A DNA stretch of 64,000 nucleotides, taken from assembly GCF_014851395.1 (NCBI RefSeq), contig NW_024043372.1:20692977-20756976 (forward strand), read 5' to 3'. Source of the stretch: Micropterus salmoides (lineage: Eukaryota > Chordata > Actinopteri > Centrarchiformes > Centrarchidae). The translations under genes were made by a program, and so were the position numbers. The notes beneath the pieces were generated by a model, which saw only the letters and a program-made list of their open reading frames with translations, searched no databases and had not been told where the DNA came from. Shown piece after piece: positions 48,146 through 60,449 of this stretch (position 1 is the stretch's first letter; every line of letters starts with the position of its first letter).

Positions 48146-48645
48146 NNNNNNNNNNNNNNNNNNNNNNNNNNNNNNNNNNNNNNNNNNNNNNNNNNNNNNN
48201 NNNNNNNNNNNNNNNNNNNNNNNNNNNNNNNNNNNNNNNNNNNNNNNNNNNNNNNNNNNNNNNNNNNNNNNNNNNNNNNNNNNNNNNNNNNNNNNNNNNN
48301 NNNNNNNNNNNNNNNNNNNNNNNNNNNNNNNNNNNNNNNNNNNNNNNNNNNNNNNNNNNNNNNNNNNNNNNNNNNNNNNNNNNNNNNNNNNNNNNNNNNN
48401 NNNNNNNNNNNNNNNNNNNNNNNNNNNNNNNNNNNNNNNNNNNNNNNNNNNNNNNNNNNNNNNNNNNNNNNNNNNNNNNNNNNNNNNNNNNNNNNNNNNN
48501 NNNNNNNNNNNNNNNNNNNNNNNNNNNNNNNNNNNNNNNNNNNNNNNNNNNNNNNNNNNNNNNNNNNNNNNNNNNNNNNNNNNNNNNNNNNNNNNNNNNN
48601 NNNNNNNNNNNNNNNNNNNNNNNNNNNNNNNNNNNNNNNNNNNNN
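48146..48645. other. assembly gap (500 N)
   Basis: Exactly 500 N; arbitrary-size scaffold gap. Confidence 0.99.
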
Positions 48646-48723
48646 ATTACAACATAACCAACGTGAAGCATACAGCTACAGGACATTCTTGTAAATCTGT
48701 TTCTGTAATAGATAGGAACGTAC

Positions 48724-48773
48724 CTGTTGGAGAAGGACGAAGCGTCGAGTTTGAAGGTGTAAGTACTTTCTCC
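48724..48773 (-). CDS. candidate 50-base internal exon of an unidentified gene
   Basis: On the minus strand tccctgcag|GGAGAAAGTAC opens, and CTCCAACAG|gtacgt closes, a 50-base segment with strong splice signals at both ends. All three frames are open (for example GESTYTFKLDASSFSNR or EKVLTPSNSTLRPSPT). It lies just right of the gap, on the strand of the 3' UTR at 47.5-48.1 kb, so both may belong to the same gene. Not recognised. Confidence 0.3.
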
Positions 48774-48899
48774 CTGCAGGGACACTTCAGCTTTGATGTT
48801 TGTCTGTCCTTGCATATGTCAGACTGGGGCCTTGCACTCAGCTGTTATAAATAGAGTAGTATGTCCAGTCACATGTAGCTGCTAGTGCAAACGTCCGTC

Positions 48900-51800
48900 C
48901 CTCCTCTACCAGAGGTATGACATTTCAGTACCCTAAAATACAAACCCTCTATAGAGGTAAGATCAATAATCAGTTTCATTGTTAACATGACAGAAATTCA
49001 AGGACAGGGACACATTTCGCTACCATAATGGATATTTATAAATGACAAGATCTGAATAAATGTCAATAAATGTATTTTCTATCAAGTTATACATACAGGA
49101 TTTCTTTTTTAATTAACATTAAGTTGATTTAACATCTAGCCGTAGTCTCATGTCTTGCACAAAAAAAACTCTCTAATTTCTGCAAACTTTGAAATAAGAA
49201 ACACAATTGTGGAGCTAATATTTATAGTGTCAAAAATGCACAGGTCTTACTTTAATTATGTAAATTTGACCATTTTCCCCCTTGTGACAGCTGAGATCCT
49301 GTCAGCGTACGTAGGATAGCATCAACATGTTTTTAAATCCCCTGAAACTAAAACAACATTATGACGTTAAAAATGTTTTTGGGCTACATGAGGTTCTTCA
49401 CAAATATGTCTTAGGCTGAAAATTGGAACATTAAGACTTGTATTGGTATATTTTCTCTTTATATAGAGAGACAACAGACACACTGTGCACATCTTAGTTT
49501 TGGATGTAGATTATCAAAAGTGAAAAAAAAGTTCATGTATTGCTTTCAGTATCTGGTGCGCACACTGTAATGTTAGTAGATGAGGTACTCCTGCTTAAGT
49601 TGTTTGCCCATCAGTCAATTCACTAAGGAGAAGGGCAATGTAAAGTACTGTAAAACTTAAATTTATTGCTTGAAACACTGAACTCACCATTGGGACTAAT
49701 GTATAAGTGGGACAGAGCTTTAATTCCTTTACCATGCCAGTAAATCTGAATGACTAACAGTTTGGTACACCATTTCCGTTTCCATGAAATGAACAAAACA
49801 ATTGAGTTGTGGAGAATCTAGTCGATGTGTAGCATGTCCATACTGACAAACGTTTTAACATTTATATTGGTGTGCACAATTTAAGCAGCTTAGAACTAGC
49901 GCAAGCAGGCGACCCAGTGGGTTTCAAGAGGTTTTATACATCCATAAAACAAAATTGAAATTAAACAAATCAGTTGTAAAATAATTTGAGACCTATGTTC
50001 ATTTGTAAAAACATGTAGGCACGTAGTTTTACTTTAATTGGTAAGAGAAACTGAGTTACTTGTCAATCGTGAAAATAAAAAATATTGTCTGGCACAAAGT
50101 GAGGCACTGTTTATTATTACCAGCAGGAGTCCAAAAAGAAACAAAATTCTTAAAATGTGTCTTTAAATAACATGAAGCTAGAAGGTGTTGAAAAAAAGTG
50201 TGAGTTAATGTAACTGCACAGAGAGAAGCGATGGTTATGGAAAGGTGCTTTATTTCTCCAAACATTACATCTTCAGAACATTATTCATGGCACTGAAACT
50301 AGAATATGTACATCATTACAAAAACAATACATCATTTGTATAAAACAATATGTACATGTATTCCGCTTATGGTTGTCTGTACAACAGCAAACACATGAAG
50401 CAAAAAGGGGAATATTAATGGAATGATTGCTGCCTTTTATCTCGTTCACTTCATATGGCTTCACATATACTGAAGAGGGAAGTCACTTGTTACAGCCTTA
50501 GTGCCATCAAGATATAAAACTATATGAAATAAAATACCATGTAGCAAATAAAACTTGGATAACTAGCATTGTTTTGGAATTGTGTATAGTCAAGGCCACT
50601 GGTTATGATTCAAATTATCCATCACATCATGACTAAACATTTCCTAGCTGCATTTAAAGCTCATAATGGCACAGTAATCACAGTAATGGCATACAGCAAA
50701 AGCCATTTTTCTCAGACAACATTTGGCAAATGTTAATAGTAGTCAAGTTACGTTCACAATGCAACAATAATGTTGCCAAAAAAAAAATCTCAATCACACT
50801 TGATGGCAACAAATTACTTAACACAACAGTGATGGCCTAAAGTGCACGAGGATTCAGTAGTTTTATGTTTTGAGGGAAAAATATATTGGAATTTACTTCA
50901 TAGGACAAAATTGTTGTAATTCATGACATGTGCAACTGCGATGCACGATTAGTTGTACATGTGTATTACATTCAAGTTGGTTAAGCTCACAAAAATAATA
51001 AATACAAATGCCATAATAAAAACACAAAAAAGCCATCAAATGATAATCCATACAGCATCTGCAGTAACTCTCCTTAAAATGTCCTGGTCCACCAGAAGAA
51101 CTCTGCTGCTGTTAGACACATCATTTACTTTGTTTGTCTGATTGTAATCAGTAAGACTCAGTGCAAATAAATATCACACTTGTAAAAAACAAACAAAATA
51201 ACCTCCCCCACACATCATAATTAGCTAGCTTTAAAAACAGACTTCCATCAAATGTCAATGGGCTGTCACTTTGTCCGCCCTGAAGAAATCAGTCACTCAA
51301 CTTGGCCACTGGCTCCATTCATCTTTGCTTTAAAGGTATAGTTTGACATTTTAGTAAAACACCTTCTTTTTTGCAGAAAGTTAAAAATAACAAAACCTAA
51401 CAGCACCTCAAAAGCTCACTAATTACACGTTAGATCTAGTTTGTTTTATCTGTACAAAAACCAAAGTGGAAAAACGCTAATTTGGCGCAAATAGTCTGGC
51501 CCATACAACAGGGAAACGTGGGTTTTATTCAGATTAAACAAGATATAACGCCTTAATTAGTGAGCTTTGGAGGTGCTGGTGCTCTCCACCAGAGAGCGAG
51601 TGTATTTAAGTGTAAAATGTCAAACTTTTCCTTTTACAGGTGCACATATTCATAAAACCCATCGTTTGAGTTTTGCAGGTCAGTTGAAGACACACTGTCG
51701 AACAGCAGAAAAAAACTGTTTAATAACAGTGTTCAGACTTAAAAACAAAAGGAGTGATCCTGAAGGAGTGGGCAGGGGGGTCAAATTTACAGAGAAATAC

Positions 51801-52061
51801 TGAAACTATTTTTTTTGTGATACTTAAGTTATCGTGTGAAAAACAAGTCTGAGACTGTGTCAAGAAGACTGACAGGTTGGTTACTGGATACTGAAAAAAT
51901 AACAGCCCTGGTGACAAATGCAGCAGAAGCAGCTACAGTTACATTGGACCACCTCCTCAACTGGTCTTCCCTCACACGGCTGAACCGTCACATGATAAGA
52001 AAATCTAACATCATTCCTGAGCGCTCTCTCCTACCTGCACCAGCACTTCCGCCCCTCACTC
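48900..52061. other. probably 3' UTR of C1orf159 ortholog and intergenic DNA
   Basis: No coding exon seen. The part next to 52062 is the 3' UTR of the C1orf159 ortholog. Minus-strand AATAAA-like words occur near 50105-50250, among others, so the end cannot be fixed. No transposon was recognised, which is unusual for a 3-kb stretch of this window. Confidence 0.35.
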
Positions 52062-55000
52062 CTACACATTAAAAACTTGAGTAGTAGATGTGGTGGGTAC
52101 TGTGGCATTATTCAGTGTTGATGTTGCAGAGGGCCGCTCCCTTCTGACATATCTTGGCTTCCTCACTTCAAAAGAAACACAAAACAAAAGAAAACGTATA
52201 ATCACCAGTGAGAAAAACAAGAAGCGACACACTGGAATTGCTCACAGCATCTTTGAGCTAATTTTTAGCATGTTCTGTGCTTTTAAGAACAGCTTTTACG
52301 CCCCAAGATCACTTTTTTTTGTGAATACAAGTCTGTCATTGCTACAACAGTCCTCAAATTTGGAAGACACCTCACCAACCTTGCTAAATACTCGTGGGTA
52401 ATGTTTTGAATGCTTTGCATTACTTCACATAATGCTACAACCTGTTCAGCAAGATCAGAGTTACAGTTTCACAACAGGTTGTTTACAGGGTGCAGCATAG
52501 CAGTCGTCTTACCTGATGAGGAGGGGATCATGACAGCCTAGAAGGGAAAAACAAACAGAAATTATAACCATCCCCTTCAGACACAAACATTTACAAATAA
52601 TCTCTTTGTATTTCAGGAGAACATTGCTGAGGCTACAATAAACACATTCAAACTCTCTAAACAAGGCTCCAAATGTACCGTAGCGTGTGATTAACTATGA
52701 ACAAACAAACAAAAGTGACTTACTGTCTCACTTGGTTGGAATATGAAGGCTGTAAAATATTGTTATATTTGAGTTAAACCATCAGAAAATCAAATATCAC
52801 CAAAGCAAAGTAATTGTGTTTTTCAAGCGCTTCTGTGCTTTATTGTACAGATTTTAACGATCAACAAGAGCTGTGGAGTTTCATAATTCAGGTTAGACAA
52901 AACCTGCTTGAATAATTACAGTCAGTTTATCCGAGCTGCGCGGTGCTTACCCTTGTTGCGGCGGTAGAAGATGCCAGGGAGTCGGTTGGAGCGTTTAAGG
53001 TAGAAAAAGGAAGCAACGGAGAGGATAAGGAACAGGCTGATCAACAGTGTTCCCAGAAGAAGAGAGGCTGCCACACCTGGCCCTCCTGCTCAAAAACATA
53101 GCACAAAACAGGCCGCTGCAGACATTTACTCTTATCTTCATTAGGGATGAAACGGTATGAAAAATTTCATATCACGACTACAGTGCCCAAAATTATCACA
53201 GTTATCAGTATTATCACAGTATTGTAAGAATGTGCCGAAAAAGATTAAAATGTACTGATACACACACTGAAACCAATTCAACAAGTTTTATAATGAAAAC
53301 TAAAACTAAAATTGCCATTTTGTTTGCATAAACAATAAAATAACAGCCAATACCTTTTGTAAACATATGAAAACCCTGTAAGTGTGCATTATCACGATTT
53401 TATATCATATAGGTAATGCAATAATCCCATGCACAATTACATGAAAGCAAATAAGTCTTTAGAAGACAGTGATAGTAACTATAATGAGCCAAACAACTGA
53501 GGAATAGAGAATACAGAGCAGTCTGTAGCGTTTGTCCTGTTCTGACACTTTTATAACTAATTTGATAGCTGCTGTAATTAAAATGAACAAGATATGCTTG
53601 TTGGTTGACTAAAGTGCGTAACCTGTTATCATGTGCAGGGGACGAATAGAGTCTGCAGACACAACGCCACACAGCAGCAGAACAACGCGTAGCGTCTTTA
53701 CAAGAGCAGCTAACACAGAGCTTCAGTTTACAAGCAGTTAGCAAGTCAGACAGACGTACCAAAGTTAACTCACCCTTCGTTCACTATAAGGTAATTTTCT
53801 TCAATAAAGTTTCCCTCAGCGCTCTCATAAAAACTAAAATATGACTTTGGTTGATGCTGGACAGTATAGCTTGGTAACCAAACCCGGTTTTCACGGTAAT
53901 TAAAATGTGTACGGTAATAATAACTGTCGGGAATTTTACCATGGTTTATCGTTGAACCGGTAATCGTTTCATCCCTAATATTCATACGTGACCACCTTCA
54001 CGTTAGTTTATTGATTCACTTGAAAAAGACATTTGCTTGAAACTGAAAAGACACATTACAGTTAAGGCCAAGAAATAAATATTACACATGAGGAAATTGG
54101 TAAATCAGTATCTTACCAATTTTAGGGATGACAGTTGTTACAGTTGTGTGGTTTTTCCTCTCCACTGTATAGTCTAGTGAGCGCAAAAGAAAAGGCAAAT
54201 AAAAATAACATGATACAACGTGACATTCATATCTATATCGATTTAAAAGCAGTCAACAGATAATTCCCAGCCCTTACTGTATGTGCAGATGGTTATGTTT
54301 TCCAAATCCACAGCTGCTGCGTCACAGAATATGCAAACAGTGTTTGTGTTTTCAAGGGCACGCAAGAAGCATCCTGAAGAATTCAAATGAAAAATATATT
54401 TCACATTATATGCCACTTTTTTGCCCTTTGATATCACTGTAGTAACAAGTAATTAATCTAACCCTGAAATGTCATTATCAAAATGCAGCTTTTAAAGTTT
54501 TCAAGTTTAAAATTAACAAAAGAAAAAGACACATTACTAAGGATAAGGGTAACACCAGGAAAGGGCTGGCAGTTTCTAAAGTGTGACCCCTTTTGTTTGT
54601 CCTTTTCAATCCCTTCACTACTTCCTTAAAGCATGCAGGGGCAAACTGTCTCTATTTTTTCCACCTAAAACACAACGGTCCACCTAAAACACAACGGTAA
54701 TAATTGTCTCTTTTAAGGAGTGCACCCATGTAACTGATTCCCTCTACAAACTTTTATCGGCTCGGTCCAGAGATTGTCTTGTGCCAAGTTTCGTGCCAAT
54801 TGGCCTTGCGGCTTTGGAGGAGTTAATTAAAATAGGTTTTCCAGTTTTCGCTATTTAGCGAAATTAAAACCTCATCGCACAGAAGCATATCCTATACCAT
54901 CGGAATCGGCAGCATCCCCCAAATATATAGACATAGGTTTTATGAATGTGCGATGTATTGGCGTGTAGTTATGAGGCAAAATGTCCTTTGGTTCAAAATC

Positions 55001-56251
55001 CTATTGAAATGAATGGTATATTTGAGCTTCGATTATAGCGCCACCTTTAGGCTGAATTGCACAAAATTGTCATGTGTCAGGTGTCATCAGGGCACCATGG
55101 GGAATAATTGGCCCAAATTTTATATGAATCGGACTTGTGGTTATGAAGATAATGTATGTAAGTGAATGGGATTTTTTAATCTGCAATAAGAGTGCCACCT
55201 TTGGTGCCTGTAGTAATGCTGAACAATTCGACTCGGGTTTCATGTCAATGTGACTTTTGGTTATAGAGGACCAATTTTTTGGGATTAAATAGGGGCCACC
55301 TAGGGGTGCGCCACCTAGGGTGAGTGGCACGCCCTCAGGGGGCGTCCCACATTAATGCTCCAAATTTGGTGTCGATCGGCCATTCCAAAGCTAAAAAAGA
55401 TATGACATCATTTCCTGTTAGTAGCATGTTTTGCAAACATTTCTTAGCGTATAATTGCGACATTTTTTGGGGGATCAAAATTTATTTCTCTACAAACTTT
55501 CATCAGCTTGGTCCAGAGATTATCCGTGGCAAGTTTGGTGTCGATCGGACTTGCGGCTTCGTGGGAGTTAATTAAAATAGTTTTTTCAGTTTTCGCGATG
55601 TAGCGAAAAAAAAAAGGTTTCGGCGGAAATGGGCGTGGCCTATACCACGAGATTCAGCTTGATCCCCCGAATGCGTGGATATAAGGTTTTTGATATGCGT
55701 CTTCGTGAGCGGAAGTTCCAAGCCCAATCGTGTTGACCTTGCTTATAGCGCCCCCTAGAGATAGAAGTGTGCGAATTTTTGCGCCAGAGTTACTCTTTGG
55801 CTGTGAAGCTACCCTATGAGTGTCGTGTCCCTAGCAGTTACCGTCTAGGCTGCAGTATGAGTTTTATGCATGAAAGAAAAAAATAAAAATAAATTCCAGC
55901 CCACTCGGGCTTGGACCCCTAATTAATTTCCAGAGACAGAATATACAATATAACAGTGATGTTAAAAAGTCTAAACTCATTCTGTATATCCACATTACCT
56001 GGTTCGCAGTGAGTGTCATTTGAACATGAACTGTTCACTCTCTGTTTCTCTCCACAGCACTCGAGTGAGTTCTGATGTAGGGCCTACAGACAGAGCAGCA
56101 TTCGCAGGTTAACAAAATCAGCATGACCTGCACAGAGCACACACATTGGCTCTTTGGCTGAGTAACATCCATCGTCTACCTTAGTCACAGGTGTCTCAGG
56201 TCTGATAAGAATCACAGTTGCAGCCAATACCAAAAGGAATGACAGAGCCAT
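52062..56251 (-). CDS. C1orf159: single-pass membrane protein, ortholog of human C1orf159
   Basis: Uncharacterised vertebrate protein. Eight coding exons on the minus strand: 56251-56180, 56083-55999, 54373-54278, 54164-54117, 53085-52951, 52749-52724, 52537-52513 and 52165-52062. They total 591 bases in perfect phase, giving 196 residues. Exon 1 is a signal peptide (MALSFLLVLAATVILI). A small Cys-rich ectodomain follows (LECCGEKQ, CSNDTHCEPGCF, VCIFCD) with N-glycosylation sites NSS, NDT and NIT. A transmembrane helix (VAASLLLGTLLISLFLILSV) is followed by the conserved juxtamembrane stretch FFYLKRSNRLPGIFYRRNKA. The short tail has QPSETAVMIPSS and ends with VRKPRYVRRERP. These last blocks match human C1orf159 as I recall it. 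The last exon starts after cttttgaag, which preserves VRKPRYV. The intron between exons 2 and 3 holds a repeat block. Intact. Confidence 0.9.
54600..55885. repeat. non-coding dispersed repeat with internal direct repeats
   Basis: A unit at about 54745-54850 (ctacaaacttttatcggctc ... cttgcggctttgg ... ttaattaaaataggttttcc ... ttttcgctatttagcgaaa) recurs about 745 bases on at 55492-55605. Sub-motifs such as ggtgtcgatcgg, gcgccccctagaga and aagtttcgtgccaattgg reappear. No coding frame. I recognise the style as a widespread repeat in spiny-rayed fish but cannot assign a class. It sits in a C1orf159 intron. Confidence 0.6.
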
Positions 56252-57309
56252 ATTCGAAACCCTTAAAGATCAAACAGACTTGAATTAAATACTCATCAAT
56301 TACTTTGACGAGGCACATTGTAGGACACTTGCCCAAACCACTATTTGACTGGTTGGATATCTACCATATATTCTTTATCATTAGGATAACCTGAATAATT
56401 CTAATAAGTTTAAGGTAATGCTCTGTCTTGTGGAATCTGCTGTTTATTGACCAAACTGAAAATATTTACAAGGGCTGGATCATGTCAGGCGCCTTCACTG
56501 TAACACCATCAAAAACAAAACGTTTGTATCAAATGCCTTGTCACAATAGTAGTCTTGTTTACTTAGTCTTTAATCACATACTTTAGTGATTTAAAATGGC
56601 AATCTCGACGATTTTAGATTGCATTTCATTTAGGCAAGGCTCCTGTCCAGTTAACAGCCTGTAGACAGCATTTAATATTTGGTTGGCTTCTTTTGATGAT
56701 TGGAAAAAAAGGGGTATTGTGGAAAAACATATTTAATTTCTCCACAGTTTTTTAAAAACTCAGGCATCTATCTTGCAGATGCTTCACTGATTCAAGGTGT
56801 TTTTGCAAGGTTGATACTCTGTCAGTTGTGAAGTTTTACACGCCTTCATGTCACGAGAATAGTGAATAGTGAGTCTTATGAACATAAAGGGTATTATAAC
56901 TGGCTTAAACTGGCTGATATCACAATGACGAGTTAAAATCTTCTGATTGAGGTTAAACACGAGCACACAAAGATCAACAGTCCACTTTTATGCCTGTCTT
57001 TACGTTACAACTTTTGTATTTAATGCTATATTATTATTCCATGAGTAAAGCAACGTAGCTAACGTGTCAGCTGTTACAATATCCCAGGATCCAGCCGAGG
57101 TGTTTAGCTAGCTAGCACCTGTCATAGGGATGAAGTTGTGTCGTGGGATTGTGCTAATTTAGCAGTCAAAGCTAAAGTAACGATGTCTGCGTTAGAGAGG
57201 CAGATTTGCTGATCTATATAAAGCTGTTTTACATTATCGGGCGTGTTTACAATCACAGACTGAGCAGCTGCACATTGCTGAATTTGAAAACACAAAAGAG
57301 TTCACTCAC

Positions 57310-57520
57310 CAGCCAAACACTAACGTTAGGCTTTGACCTCACCAGACTCTCCTAGGTGTGGTTTAATCAACGTCAAGTCGCAGAAGTAATACTAGGCACT
57401 CACTTATATTCTTGACAGCTTTGTCATCAACACACCTCTGCAGTCAAAGCAGAGATAATCCTACAGTGCGTAGTTCATTGCTCCCTGCTTCATTTAGCTA
57501 ATACACTTCCGGGCATGATT
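57310..57520 (-). promoter_or_regulatory. promoter / untranslated first exon of C1orf159 ortholog
   Basis: A minus-strand donor GGCTG|gtgagtg at 57310 suggests an untranslated exon running up to a start near 57420-57510, about 1.06 kb before the signal-peptide exon. It lies only about 50-250 bases from the first exon of the divergent Harbinger Myb-like gene. Confidence 0.4.
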
Positions 57521-57557
57521 TTCAAAATAAAAGCAAAAGACTGTTTTTGTCTCGCAC

Positions 57558-59286
57558 ATGCGCACTAGACGAAGGAGTTTGGATCCAACAGCTGGATCCT
57601 TCGCAGCCCCCAGGTATCCCGACATTCATTGCGCGCCGGTTGATTGTCCCAGCGTAAATAATGGCGTCGATTGTGGCTGTGGAGTTGAGCCCCCGAATTT
57701 TACCTATAAATGTAAGTATTGGATTTCAACTCACTTCAAAAGCCAACTACACATATGTAAAAATAACAAGAGGCATAAAAGCGCAATGTGTCGTTTAAAG
57801 AATAGTTTTGTGGAAGAAGTTTACGTGAGTTAAGTGATTAACTGGCGAGCTAACGTTAAGTTAACGTTACCTGAGGTTACTGATGTGCTAACGTTAACGT
57901 TAAATGCAAATCGGCTGGGCAAGTTACAACCTCAAAAATAAAGCCTTTAACGTCTTCACTTTAAATCGAAGAGGTTCAGAGTCAGACCTGCGTCTTACTG
58001 AGATTGTTGCGATATTCTACATCACTTATACTTAATATTATGTACATGAAAATAACGTGACCATGTAACTTTAGACTAATTTAACGTTAGACGGGTTGTG
58101 AACCCTGCTTGGTTTTCACACCGTTAACGTTATTAACGGTTACAAAAACCTTGGGATATAGTACACGGTTAATGTAACTAGGTTATTTTGCGATTTATGC
58201 TGCTTACTGTTTGGTGATGTGAAGCATAAAACTTACTTGAACATGTCGTCTTGTTTTAGGGAGCAAGGAGCAAACTGCCCTCTTTATTAAATTGAGGGGG
58301 GAGAGCGACCACCTCTTCACCGGGGCAAAGTTTTCTGCCAACGTGGCTTGGAGGTAATTAAAGTATCAATAGCCCTTTCGCAAGATCTGAATTTAATCAT
58401 CGTGTACTTAAAGTTACAGTTAAATGAGCCGCCATCCTATTCAAAGCCTTTAATAATAAGACAACTAGTAAATGGGGCAGCCCTTTGTTGTGTCTTCACA
58501 CAATTACCATGTACCGCAATTTCCCCACTGTGGGACAAATAATGTTTTTTTCTTATCTTATCTTGTCTTTCTTATTTCTTTTGTTTCTCTGTGATTAGGA
58601 CAATTTTGGAGAAAATGGGCCTGTGGGGGAAGGTGACTTCCCTCCAAGTGGAAAAAAAAAGTGGGACAATTTAAAAAAACAAAAACAAACAAGGTATGTA
58701 TGTATGATTTGAAATTGATATATTCTGTATACATTTTTGTATAAATCGTTCACTGTGCAGCATAAAGGGAAATATAAACCGCATTCATCTTACAACCCTG
58801 TTTTAATATAATACATACATTTACCTTGTATATTCATTTCAGTCATGCACGTTAATAAACACAGTTGCTGAAATTTGTTTTTCTGCTGTTGTTATTTACC
58901 ATGATTGATTTCCTGTGCCTTAGGAGTGCAAGTGTCCAGGGTCAGGAGAGGGTGTAGGGGGGAAGCCCACTGCTGCAACTTGGCCCTGGTTTGTCCTCAT
59001 GGATGAGGTGTTGGGACAGAGGCATTCCACCACCCCACCTGTCATAATTGCCTCTATCCCTGAGGACACACCAGGGCCAAGTGCTGCAGTGGGTGACCAG
59101 GAGGAGGAAGAGGAGGAGGAGGAGAGCCAGCCGAGAAAGAGAAAGAGGGACAAAGAGGATGAGCTGCTTCAGCTACTGAAGGAAGACATGAAGTTGCAGA
59201 GAGAGGCAGAGGAGAGGAGAGCACAGGAGAGCAGAGAGAGGATGGACAGGCTGTTCTCTCTACTAGAGAGACTGGCCGAAAAATAA
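57558..59286 (+). pseudogene. Harbinger-type Myb/SANT-like DNA-binding protein (frame broken)
   Basis: Exons are 57558-57711, 58260-58353, 58599-58693 and 58924-59286. The DNA-binding domain spans exons 1-3: FTYKWSKEQTALFIKLRGES, DHLFTGAKFSANVAWR, then TILEKMGLWGKVTSLQVEK and KWDNLKK, with the tryptophans of a trihelix/Myb-SANT fold. Exon 4 encodes a Glu run, a basic stretch QPRKRKRDKEDELLQLL and a C-terminal coiled coil ending RLFSLLERLAEK. PIF/Harbinger transposons encode such a protein next to the transposase, and a transposase is 280 bases away on the other strand. In exon 3 a run of nine A after GTGG puts KWDNL out of frame, and a second A-rich stretch leaves the junction to exon 4 out of phase. 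So this copy is broken, or the homopolymers are misread. Start at 57558 is the first ATG of the open frame. Confidence 0.65.
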
Positions 59287-59566
59287 ATAAATCCTTAAAT
59301 AATAATATATAATATTTATTAATCAATTCAAATAAAATATTTGTTAAATTAATGATTTTATTTTCTGTGGTCTTTATAACTAATAGTATTTACAGCATAT
59401 TTACAACATTTATTCTGAGCAGGGAAACCCTGGTAATGCTGCTGGACCTGGATGGGCTGCCACAATAAAGACCCTGGTCAGCAGGACATCATCTGGGGTG
59501 GTCTCCAGAGCGTGTTGCAGGTGTGGATGCATCTCTCCACTGTCCACCGCATCGTCCATCAGTGGG

Positions 59567-60435
59567 TTAGCAGGGAGCACCGCTAACTGTCTCCAAACCG
59601 TTCTCCCCCTCATCCTCTGCCTCGTCCTCCTCAGGCTCATCCTCTGGGGCCACAATATCACCAGCATCAAGGCAGATGTGGAGGATGGCACATGCTGTTA
59701 TGACCTTAAATGGTTAAAAATATATTTCAGTCTGGAAAAAAAACAAAACATTTATGCTTTTTGATGAATCTGTCTGTTGATTTACTCATTAGTACAGTAA
59801 AGAAAATACTCACGTGAGGTACAAAGGTGTGGTGCACCTCCAGCGCTTGCAGGAAGATGGCCCGGAACCTGGTCTTCATCATCCCAAAAGCACGCTCTAT
59901 AATGGATCGTGCCCTGGAGTGATGGCTGTTGAAGCGCTGGGCTCCCACACCTTGTATTGGCCTCTTGTAGGGAGTGATGAGGGGGAGTGGGTGTTGAAGA
60001 TGATGAAGATGAAATGCCCTGGAGGAGGGTAGAGTGAACTCCTGTACAGTGGGCTGTAGCGGAGCACTCTGGAGTCGTGGACCGACCCAGGCCAGCCCAC
60101 GTAGGTGTCAATGAAGCGGCCCTGATGGTCACAGACAGCCTGCAGGATGATGGATGGAAACAGTTTCCTGTTCCTATAGCACTGACCATCAGGGCCGCTC
60201 GGTGGCTTGATGCGGACATGGCAGCCATCGATTGCTCCAGCTGCTTTAAAAAAGGTTCTGTGTCTTGCCAGCCCTGCAAACCCACGGGATATCGGTTGTA
60301 ACTCATCCTGGGTCTTCGGTAGGTGGATGACCCTGGATGAGTCTCCCTGAATTGAGACACTGCTAGGGTCAAGGTGCGAGGTCGGGGGCGTGGAAGAACA
60401 AACACAGGACTTTCACCCAGGCGCATGGTTGTCAT
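59567..60435 (-). pseudogene. PIF/Harbinger DDE transposase, decayed
   Basis: Minus-strand blocks are AAGAIDGCHVRIKPPSG (first Asp), CYRNRKLFPSIILQAVCDHQ, DTYVGWPGSVHDSRVLRYSP and, in another frame, SIIERAFGMMKTRF (the Glu). The final part is VITACAILHICLDAGDIVAP in a second exon (59704-59567), after an intron with GT at 59813 and AG at 59705. The expected block around the second Asp (GDGGYP type) is missing: the frame goes from PPPGHFIF straight into HPLPLITPYKRP with a frameshift near 59990-60012. The copy therefore cannot be catalytic. It faces away from, and pairs with, the Myb-like gene at 57558-59286. I could not identify terminal inverted repeats. Confidence 0.75.
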
Positions 60436-60449
60436 TTACACTGGGGACG

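Noticed and set aside
48090..48780. CDKN1A (p21), expected near RAB44 by human synteny.
   Set aside because: No PCNA-binding or cyclin-binding motif can be read in the available bases.
58920..59326. Minus-strand Ser/Pro-rich ORFs opposite exon 4 of the Myb-like gene.
   Set aside because: Complement of the Glu-rich and Arg-rich coding sequence.
59782..60435. 217-codon minus-strand ORF in the Harbinger transposase.
   Set aside because: It is an off-frame reading; the recognisable DDE blocks are in the other two frames.
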